Assembly (NCBI GenBank): GCA_020850295.1
Contig: JADZEV010000035.1
Coordinates: 1-9,761, forward strand
Origin: Candidatus Nomurabacteria bacterium
GTDB lineage: Bacteria; Patescibacteriota; Minisyncoccia; Phycocordibacterales; UBA9973
Length of the DNA stretch: 9,761 nucleotides
Reading direction: 5' to 3'
The position numbers and the translations under genes are program-made. Positions 5,288 to 9,761 of this stretch are shown one piece after another (within the stretch, counting starts at the first letter, position 1; each line of letters opens with the position of its first letter). The notes under the pieces are model-generated. The model made no database searches, had not been told where the DNA came from, and saw only the letters and a list, made by a program, of their open reading frames with translations.

Positions 5288-5340
5288 CAAGTGTTCGTGT
5301 TTATTATCAAAGAGCGCTTTTTAGTTTTAAAAAATAAATT

Positions 5341-7137
5341 ATGGAAATTCGAAACATTGCTATTATTGCCCACGTGGACCATGGAAAAACAACTCTAACA
5401 GATAAAATGTTAGCTTTTTGTGGTGAGGTATTAGATGGGGCGTCTATGGACTCAAATGCTCTTGAACAAGAGCGAGGTATCACCATCTATGCCAAAAATA
5501 CGGCTGTTATGTACAAAGGCACAAAGATAAACATTGTGGACACTCCGGGCCACGCGGATTTTGGTTCTGAAGTAGAGCGAGTACTTCGATCTATTGACTC
5601 AGTACTTCTTATTGTTGATGCCCAAGAAGGACCGATGCCACAAACTCGTTTTGTACTTAAAAAATCTCTTGAACTTGGTCTTAAGCCTATAGTTGTTATT
5701 AACAAAATAGATAAGCCAGGATCTAATTGCCAACAAACTCATGATGGAGTTTTTGAACTATTCCTAGAGCTTGGTGCAAATGACGAACAGCTAGACTTTA
5801 CAACTGTATATGCTATTGGTCGCGATGGCGTAGCAATGAAAAATGAAACTGATGAAAGGAAAGATTTAGCACCGCTTTTTGAAACAATACTTGAAAAAGT
5901 TCCTGTAGCACAAAACGACACAACTAAACCATTTCGTATGCAGGCTTTTAATTTGGCATATGATAACTTCTTGGGTCGTCTAGCTGTTGGGCGAGTATAT
6001 GAAGGAATAGCAAAAGTAGGAGATACTGTTTTTGTAAAGAGCGAAGGTAAGCCAGATCGAACAGCTAAGATAATAAAACTGTTTTCTTTTCACGGGATGA
6101 AGCGTGATGAAGTTTCAGAAGCTGTTGCGGGAGATATTGTTATGATTGCTGGTATTGCTGATATTTTTATCGGAGAGACTATCACTGTTACTAAAGATGC
6201 AGAGTTACTCCCAGCTATTACTATCGATGAACCTACTATCGTGCTTGATTTCTTAGTTAACAACTCACCATTTGCTGGAAGAGAAGGTAAGTTTGTAACC
6301 TCAAGACAAATCAGAGAACGCCTTGAAAAAGAACTCGAAGTAAATGTCGGACTCAAAGTAGACTTCACCCCAAATCCAAATCGTGTCGCTGAAGGCTTCA
6401 CTGTTTTTGGTCGCGGAGAAATGCACATCGCTGTGCTTCTAGAAACTATGCGCCGAGAAGGTTATGAAGTCCAGGTTTCTCAACCACAGGTTATTATCAA
6501 GGACATTGATGGAGTTAAGAGTGAGCCTTTTGAAGAGGTGACAATAGATGCACCTGCAGAATTCCAAGGTGTTATCATTGAAAAGCTTGGTATGCGAGGT
6601 TTCATCATGGGAGATATGAATTTGAAAAACAATACTGTCCGTATGGTCTTCACAGGCCCTACTCGAGGACTCTTGGGTTACCGAAACCAATTCCTAGTAG
6701 ATACAAAAGGTGAAGGTATTATGAGTAGTCGTGTTATAGGATTTAAGCCTTATGCAGGAGAGATCACACGGCGAAATGTTGGTTCAATGATATCTATGGA
6801 GTCTGGAAAGGCGCTAGCTTTTGCTCTATGGGGACTACAAGATAGAGGTACTCTATATATCGGTCCACAAACAGAAGTGTATGAAGGTATGGTTATTGGA
6901 AATACTTCTAAAGGAGAAGAGATGACAGTAAATCCAACCAAAGGTAAACAGCTGACAAATATGCGCGCATCAGGCTCTGATGAAGCTGTAAATGTGATCC
7001 CTGCGTGGACTATGAGTATCGAGCGAGGGCTTGAAGTCATGGTAGATGATGAATTTTTAGAAATCACTCCACAATCTGTGCGGCTCCGAAAGCAACACCT
7101 TACAGAAACAGATAGATCAAGAGCTAGAAGAAAGTAG
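5341..7137 (+). CDS. typA: Ribosome-associated translational GTPase TypA/BipA
   Basis: TypA/BipA is an EF-G-like GTPase that binds the ribosome and aids 50S assembly and stress adaptation. The 598-aa length is typical. GTPase motifs are intact: G1 AHVDHGKTT (10-18), G2 with T48 in ERGITI, G3 DTPGH (67-71) and G4 NKID (121-124). EF-G-like domains II, III and V follow (GRLAVGRVYEG, FVNNSPFAGREGKF-type block, VFGRGEMHIAVLLETMRREGYE, LLGYRNQFLVDTKGEG). The TypA-specific C-terminal domain is present (GVVGN-equivalent YEGMVIGN, NPTKGKQLTNMRASG, RLRKQHLTETDRSRARRK). It starts at ATG 5341 without a Shine-Dalgarno sequence; TATTAT at 5302-5307 is a possible -10. It lies 53 bases after tRNA-Thr and ends in TAG before a bidirectional terminator. 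It is distinguished from EF-G by the lack of domain IV and from LepA by its C-terminal domain. Confidence 0.97.
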   Translation: MEIRNIAIIAHVDHGKTTLTDKMLAFCGEVLDGASMDSNALEQERGITIYAKNTAVMYKGTKINIVDTPGHADFGSEVERVLRSIDSVLLIVDAQEGPMPQTRFVLKKSLELGLKPIVVINKIDKPGSNCQQTHDGVFELFLELGANDEQLDFTTVYAIGRDGVAMKNETDERKDLAPLFETILEKVPVAQNDTTKPFRMQAFNLAYDNFLGRLAVGRVYEGIAKVGDTVFVKSEGKPDRTAKIIKLFSFHGMKRDEVSEAVAGDIVMIAGIADIFIGETITVTKDAELLPAITIDEPTIVLDFLVNNSPFAGREGKFVTSRQIRERLEKELEVNVGLKVDFTPNPNRVAEGFTVFGRGEMHIAVLLETMRREGYEVQVSQPQVIIKDIDGVKSEPFEEVTIDAPAEFQGVIIEKLGMRGFIMGDMNLKNNTVRMVFTGPTRGLLGYRNQFLVDTKGEGIMSSRVIGFKPYAGEITRRNVGSMISMESGKALAFALWGLQDRGTLYIGPQTEVYEGMVIGNTSKGEEMTVNPTKGKQLTNMRASGSDEAVNVIPAWTMSIERGLEVMVDDEFLEITPQSVRLRKQHLTETDRSRARRK

Positions 7138-7151
7138 TATTCTATAAATAT

Positions 7152-7182
7152 AAAAAGCCGAAACCTATGTTTCAGCTTTTTT
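7152..7182. terminator. Bidirectional intrinsic terminator after typA
   Basis: Arms AAAAAGC-C-GAAAC (7152-7164) and GTTTC-A-GCTTTTT (7169-7181) pair over 12 bp with a single C/A mismatch and a CTAT loop, ending in a T run on either strand. It starts 14 bases after the typA stop and 15 bases beyond the stop of the minus-strand ORF at 7197-7412, so it can serve both convergent units. Confidence 0.85.
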
Positions 7183-7196
7183 GTTTAGGTGGTAAT

Positions 7197-7412
7197 TTAC
7201 TGAGCTGGCTCTTCGTATAACTTTTTCTGTTCACCAACTTCTGTTAGTTCGAAAACAGTTCTTTTTATGAGCTTGAAAAATGTATCTTCTTTTTCTTTTA
7301 TTTTCTCCGGTAGCTCTTTCTCTGTACAGAAGATAGGGTAGGAGTTAGTATTAGAAGTCATAGCGCCAGACATAAAGTCTTTAATAAAAAACCATTTTTT
7401 AGCCATAATCAT
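7197..7412 (-). CDS. Small uncharacterised protein (71 aa)
   Basis: I do not recognise this protein. It is a short frame without a paralogue or motif I can name: an aromatic/basic start (MAKKWFFIKDFMSG), a threonine/asparagine-rich patch, then a charged, probably helical segment (KELPEKIKEKEDTFFKLIKRTVFEL) and an acidic end. There is no signal peptide. Support as a gene comes from context: a plausible promoter starting with a perfect TTGACA (7451-7446) lies directly upstream and an intrinsic terminator directly downstream. Two starts are possible, ATG 7410-7412 or the third codon ATG at 7404-7406. Length alone does not exclude a chance frame. Confidence 0.5.
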   Translation of the reverse strand: MIMAKKWFFIKDFMSGAMTSNTNSYPIFCTEKELPEKIKEKEDTFFKLIKRTVFELTEVGEQKKLYEEPAQ

Positions 7413-7417
7413 TGTTT

Positions 7418-7446
7418 TTGCTACATTACAACTTTTCTGTTAGAAT
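7418..7446 (+). promoter_or_regulatory. Promoter for the methyltransferase gene
   Basis: TTGCTA (7418-7423), a 17-base spacer ending in TGT, and TAGAAT (7441-7446): an extended -10 promoter. Initiation at about 7453 leaves roughly six nucleotides before the ATG at 7459, a nearly leaderless message with no room for a Shine-Dalgarno sequence. Confidence 0.65.
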
Positions 7447-7451
7447 GTCAA
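7423..7451 (-). promoter_or_regulatory. Promoter for the 71-aa ORF, interlocked with the divergent promoter
   Basis: On the minus strand a perfect TTGACA (7451-7446), a 17-base spacer and a weak -10 TAATGT (7428-7423, 3/6). Its -35 touches the -10 of the plus-strand methyltransferase promoter, so polymerase could occupy only one at a time. Confidence 0.4.
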
Positions 7452-7458
7452 ACATTAT

Positions 7459-8175
7459 ATGAACGAAAAGCGCTTAAAAGAATTTTGGAATAAAGAATAC
7501 AAAGACCCAGCATTTTTTCAGTTATCTGAAGAGTCTTCAGCGGATTTACAAAAGTTTACTCGCTGGGCACAAAAAGAATACGGCAAAGATGTTTTTCGTT
7601 CTGATATCATAGTTCTTGATGCAGGGTGCGGTAATGGTCGCAACTTGTTGTGGATGAACGATGAGTTTCGAGTAAGAGGTTTCGGCTATGATATTTCTGA
7701 AGAAGCTATCAAGCAAGCTCAGGCTCGCGCCGAAAAACAAAAATGGGGAAGCAAGCTTACATTTGTTGTTCACTCTATAGGGCAAACTATTCCGCTACCT
7801 GATGAGTCGGTAGATGTGGTTCTAGATATGATGGCTAGCCACTTTTTGAAAGAGGTAGAACGAGAACGATATATAAAAGAGCTTCACAGGGTTTTGAAGC
7901 CACAAGGCATACTTTTCTTTAAATCTTTTTATGGAAAAGGTGATAAACATGCACAGGATTTGATAAAAAATCAAAATGCCGGAGAAGAGAATTCTTATAT
8001 TCACTCTAAGATGAAAGTTTATGAATATGTTTGGACAGATGAAGCATTAGAAAAAGCATTTGGTGAGCATTTTATTCTTCAAAAAAAGGAGCTCTCACAT
8101 CAGCACAATATAAGAGGCAAACCAAATAAAAGAAGAAGTGTTACTTGTTATTATGAGAGGCGCTCAGAGGCATAA
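7459..8175 (+). CDS. Class I SAM-dependent methyltransferase
   Basis: A 238-aa Rossmann-fold methyltransferase. Motif I VLDAGCGNGRNL (52-63) binds S-adenosylmethionine, the acidic residue at the end of strand 2 is D78 (GFGYDIS), motif IV is DVVLDMMASHFL (119-130), and the ELHRVLKPQGILFFKSF strand (141-157) is typical of the Methyltransf_11/25 type. The N-terminal FWNKEYKDPAFF helix is common in small-molecule or tellurite-resistance-like members, but the substrate cannot be read from sequence. The C-terminal region is basic (RGKPNKRRSVTCYYERR). The start is ATG 7459, set by an extended -10 promoter just upstream. The last three codons (GAG GCA TAA) lie inside the left arm of the hairpin element at 8167-8237, so the element overlaps the gene end and may have supplied it. 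No ordinary terminator follows. Confidence 0.88.
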   Translation: MNEKRLKEFWNKEYKDPAFFQLSEESSADLQKFTRWAQKEYGKDVFRSDIIVLDAGCGNGRNLLWMNDEFRVRGFGYDISEEAIKQAQARAEKQKWGSKLTFVVHSIGQTIPLPDESVDVVLDMMASHFLKEVERERYIKELHRVLKPQGILFFKSFYGKGDKHAQDLIKNQNAGEENSYIHSKMKVYEYVWTDEALEKAFGEHFILQKKELSHQHNIRGKPNKRRSVTCYYERRSEA

Positions 8176-8237
8176 TATACCTTGCTTTTTGCGGATGCCT
8201 ACGCAGAGTCCTCAATGCGCAAGGTATATTATGCCTC
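8167..8237 (+). repeat. Large hairpin element A with conserved loop core
   Basis: A perfect 19-bp inverted repeat (GAGGCATAATATACCTTGC, 8167-8185, with its complement at 8219-8237) encloses a 33-nt loop. The loop reads TTTT-TGCGGA at its 5' end and AGTCCTC-AATGC at its 3' end, with a small internal hairpin TGCG/CGCA (8190-8193, 8202-8205). It begins inside the methyltransferase stop region. There is no T tract, so it is not an intrinsic terminator. The loop ends match those of element B on the other strand although the arms differ. No known repeat family is recognised. Confidence 0.8.
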
Positions 8238-8268
8238 CTCGCTTGAAATTAGCTACAATCCAAAAAAT

Positions 8269-8347
8269 AAATATAATGTTATTTGTGTACCGAGGACTGT
8301 TTGAGGGTTATGTCCGAGTTCCGCAGTAAACAAATAACATTATATTT
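8269..8347 (-). repeat. Large hairpin element B, inverted relative of element A
   Basis: A perfect 18-bp inverted repeat (AAATATAATGTTATTTGT, 8269-8286, complement 8330-8347) encloses a 43-nt loop. On the minus strand the loop begins TTAC-TGCGGA and ends AGTCCTC-GGTAC, the same ends as element A with only transitions in the last block (AATGC versus GGTAC). The centre contains CTCGGACA and a possible GGAC/GTCC helix. It is separated from element A by 31 bases and ends five bases before the prfB start. Perfect arms of unrelated sequence around a conserved core suggest that structure is selected. Confidence 0.8.
8341..8346 (+). promoter_or_regulatory. Possible prfB -10 box inside hairpin B
   Basis: TATATT (5/6) lies in the right arm of element B and its last base is six nucleotides before ATG 8353, the leaderless spacing seen at gatC. 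No -35 or TGn is visible, so support is weak. A perfect TATAAT also lies in the left arm (8272-8277) and would transcribe through the loop. Confidence 0.35.
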
Positions 8348-8352
8348 GCATC

Positions 8353-9243
8353 ATGATTATGGAAAAGGAAGAAATACAAAATAAGATTGAAGAAATAGAA
8401 ACTGCCATGAATAGCGGGGATTTTTGGTCTGATAAAAACAAGGCGCAAAAAATGGTTCGTGAACTTCAAGATTTGAAAAGCGAACTAGAAGGTGTTGGTA
8501 AATATGACAAAGGCAATGCTGTTATGACTATATTTGCTGGAGCTGGAGGAGATGATGCTGAGGACTTTGCTTCTATGTTATTGCACATGTATATGAAATT
8601 TATAGAGAAAAAAGGCTGGAGTATTGCGTTGCTACACAAAAACGAAAACGACCATGGGGGCTACAGAAATATCACTCTTTCAATACAAGGCTCTAAGGTT
8701 TATGGAACACTAAAAAATGAATCAGGTGTTCACAGACTTGTTAGAGTTTCACCTTTTAATGCCAATGCTAAGCGCCACACATCTTTTGCTATGGTTGAAG
8801 TAATACCTGAATTTTCTAAAACTGATAACTCTATAGAAATACCAGAGTCAGACATAGAAGTTTCTTTTGCTAAAAGCGGTGGTCCAGGAGGTCAAAATGT
8901 AAATAAGAGAGAAACAGCAGTAAGAATGGTGCATATTCATACTGGTGTATCAGTTCATGTCACCAGTGAAAGAAGTCAGGAGCAAAATCGTGAAGTAGCG
9001 TTAAGCATGTTGAAAGCAAAACTCTTTACAAAAATGGAAGAAGAGAGAATAGCTAAAGAAAAAGGTATGTATATATCAAAAACTACAGAGGTAACATGGG
9101 GAAATCAAATCAGATCATATGTTCTTCACCCATATAAAATGGTCAAAGACCACAGAACAGGAGTAGAAGTAAATGATGTTGATAGTGTACTTGAAGAAGG
9201 AGAAATAGAGCCTTTTCTTGAAGCAAAAATAGATATGTTATAA
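8353..9243 (+). CDS. prfB: Peptide chain release factor 2, shortened domain 1
   Basis: RF2 recognises UAA and UGA in the ribosomal A site and triggers peptide release. The stop-codon tripeptide SPF (133-135, in VRVSPFNANAKRHTSF) identifies RF2 rather than RF1 (PxT); the catalytic GGQ is at 179-181 (SGGPGGQNVNKRETAVR). WGNQIRSYVLHPYKMVKDHRTG and the C-terminal EPFLEAKI are family-typical. The protein is 296 aa against about 365 in E. coli. The N-terminus aligns with one domain 1 helical segment (EEIETAMNSGDFWSDKNKAQKMVREL), then jumps to the domain 2 start (AVMTIFAGAGGDDAEDFASML), so roughly 65 residues of the domain 1 helices plus the extreme N-terminus are absent. There is no programmed frameshift site; the frame is continuous. 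ATG 8353 is given; ATG 8359 is an alternative. ftsE follows after 12 bases, a common bacterial neighbour. Confidence 0.95.
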   Translation: MIMEKEEIQNKIEEIETAMNSGDFWSDKNKAQKMVRELQDLKSELEGVGKYDKGNAVMTIFAGAGGDDAEDFASMLLHMYMKFIEKKGWSIALLHKNENDHGGYRNITLSIQGSKVYGTLKNESGVHRLVRVSPFNANAKRHTSFAMVEVIPEFSKTDNSIEIPESDIEVSFAKSGGPGGQNVNKRETAVRMVHIHTGVSVHVTSERSQEQNREVALSMLKAKLFTKMEEERIAKEKGMYISKTTEVTWGNQIRSYVLHPYKMVKDHRTGVEVNDVDSVLEEGEIEPFLEAKIDML

Positions 9244-9244
9244 T
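9236..9244 (+). promoter_or_regulatory. Extended -10 promoter for ftsE in the prfB stop region
   Basis: TGT-TATAAT at 9236-9244 is a perfect extended -10 box overlapping the last codons and stop of prfB. Initiation near 9251 leaves about five nucleotides before the ftsE ATG (9256). No clear -35 at 17 bases is seen (TTGAAG at 9218-9223 is two bases too close). Confidence 0.5.
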
Positions 9245-9255
9245 GCCTTACTGTA

Positions 9256-9761
9256 ATGATTCAATTTGTAAATGTATCAAAAGTTTTTCCAAATGGCGCA
9301 ATTGGCGTAGAGCATGCCAATCTTGAAATAGAAAAAGGAGAATTTATTACTCTCGTAGGTCCTTCTGGTGCAGGCAAAACAACCCTGACAAAATTTATCT
9401 CAGGAGAAGAGGAGCCAACAGAGGGTACGGTGCTTTATGATAATGTCGATATCCAAACTTTTTCTGGTTACGAACTAACAAATTTAAGAAGAAAAATAGG
9501 TACCGTTTTTCAAGATTTTCGTCTTTTGGCTAGCAAAACAGCTTATGAAAATATAGCCTTTGCTATGGAAGCGGCGGGGAAAAGTGATGAAGAAATAGTT
9601 TCTGATGTGCCACATGTTCTTCAGTTAGTAGATCTAGAGGACAGAATGTTTCATTTTCCTAGTCAATTATCAGGTGGAGAGAAACAAAGGTTAGCCATAG
9701 CTCGCGCTATCATAAATCAACCAGAGATATTAATAGCTGATGAGCCAACAGGAAACCTGGA
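9256..9761 (+). CDS. ftsE: Cell-division ATP-binding protein FtsE (3' truncated by window)
   Basis: FtsE is the ABC-type ATPase that, with the membrane protein FtsX, controls septal peptidoglycan hydrolysis at the divisome. The first 168 codons are present: Walker A GPSGAGKT (35-42), the Q-loop in VFQDFRLL (84-91), signature LSGGEKQR (138-145) and Walker B ILIADEP (158-164), followed by TGNL. FQDFRLL and ADEPTGNL are characteristic of FtsE and close relatives of the LolD/MacB group; the prfB neighbour favours FtsE. The start is ATG 9256, with no Shine-Dalgarno sequence. ftsX would be expected directly downstream. Confidence 0.92.
   Translation, partial: MIQFVNVSKVFPNGAIGVEHANLEIEKGEFITLVGPSGAGKTTLTKFISGEEEPTEGTVLYDNVDIQTFSGYELTNLRRKIGTVFQDFRLLASKTAYENIAFAMEAAGKSDEEIVSDVPHVLQLVDLEDRMFHFPSQLSGGEKQRLAIARAIINQPEILIADEPTGNL

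Noticed and set aside
8167..8237. Hairpin A as an ordinary intrinsic terminator of the methyltransferase gene
   Set aside because: The stem is AT-rich, the loop is 33 nt and no T tract follows the right arm; the conserved loop shared with hairpin B needs another explanation.
8138..8329. 63-aa plus-strand frame across the hairpin elements
   Set aside because: It overlaps the methyltransferase end and spans palindromic non-coding sequence; no start signal or protein-like composition.
8167..8347. CRISPR repeats or attC-type recombination sites
   Set aside because: There are only two units, with different arms and opposite orientation; no regular spacers and no attC R'/R'' boxes (GTTRRRY/RYYYAAC).
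8353..8440. Programmed +1 frameshift in prfB
   Set aside because: The frame is continuous from ATG to the stop, with no internal TGA or slippery CTTTGA.
1..9761. Recoding of TGA as glycine, as in some CPR lineages (code 25)
   Set aside because: No gene needs in-frame TGA, and prfB with an intact SPF motif is present. All complete genes use TAA or TAG, but about nine genes in AT-rich DNA is too few to read meaning into the missing TGA stops.

Overview
The window looks like a stretch of a small, AT-rich, densely packed bacterial chromosome, most likely from the Candidate Phyla Radiation (Patescibacteria, Parcubacteria-like). This is inferred from several things seen together: most genes have almost no Shine-Dalgarno signal and several promoters lie directly on the start codon; four tRNA genes lack an encoded CCA; release factor 2 has a strongly shortened N-terminal domain; and a small two-helix membrane protein carries a HEPN-like RNxxAH motif, a protein type I associate with these lineages from memory. 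The standard bacterial code fits: every complete gene ends in TAA or TAG and none needs TGA read as sense.

Layout. 1-362 is the 3' end of ligA (NAD-dependent DNA ligase). It converges on an uncharacterised minus-strand gene (374-880) with a shared hairpin terminator. Next is a plus-strand operon, gatC-gatA-membrane/HEPN-like protein (936-3285), closed by a 38-bp perfect palindrome that can terminate both strands. A minus-strand tRNA block follows: initiator tRNA-fMet (own promoter), then a second promoter, a miniature tRNA-like hairpin, tRNA-Met(CAT) and tRNA-Asp(GTC). A divergent consensus-like promoter then drives a DEAD-box RNA helicase with a structured leader (3812-5178), followed by tRNA-Thr(GGT) and typA/bipA (5341-7137). 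After another bidirectional terminator comes a 71-codon minus-strand ORF of unknown function, divergent from a SAM-dependent methyltransferase (7459-8175) with overlapping promoters. The methyltransferase ends inside the first of two large hairpin elements (8167-8237 and 8269-8347). The window closes with prfB (release factor 2) and the first two thirds of ftsE.

Functionally almost everything serves translation: tRNA-dependent amidation (GatCAB, whose gatB is not here), tRNAs including the initiator, a ribosome-associated GTPase, an RNA helicase and a termination factor. ligA and ftsE are the tails of neighbouring replication/repair and division units.

The most unusual signal is the pair of hairpins between the methyltransferase and prfB. 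Their long perfect arms are unrelated in sequence, but their loops share a conserved core (TGCGGA ... AGTCCTCRRTRC) in opposite orientation. A partly matching core sits in the leader of the tRNA-Met/tRNA-Asp transcript. This resembles a dispersed structured element, mobile or RNA, that I cannot match to a named family. Other points worth attention are the mini-tRNA, the uniform CAA after all four tRNAs, the reduced RF2, and recurrent extended -10 boxes at leaderless distance from start codons.
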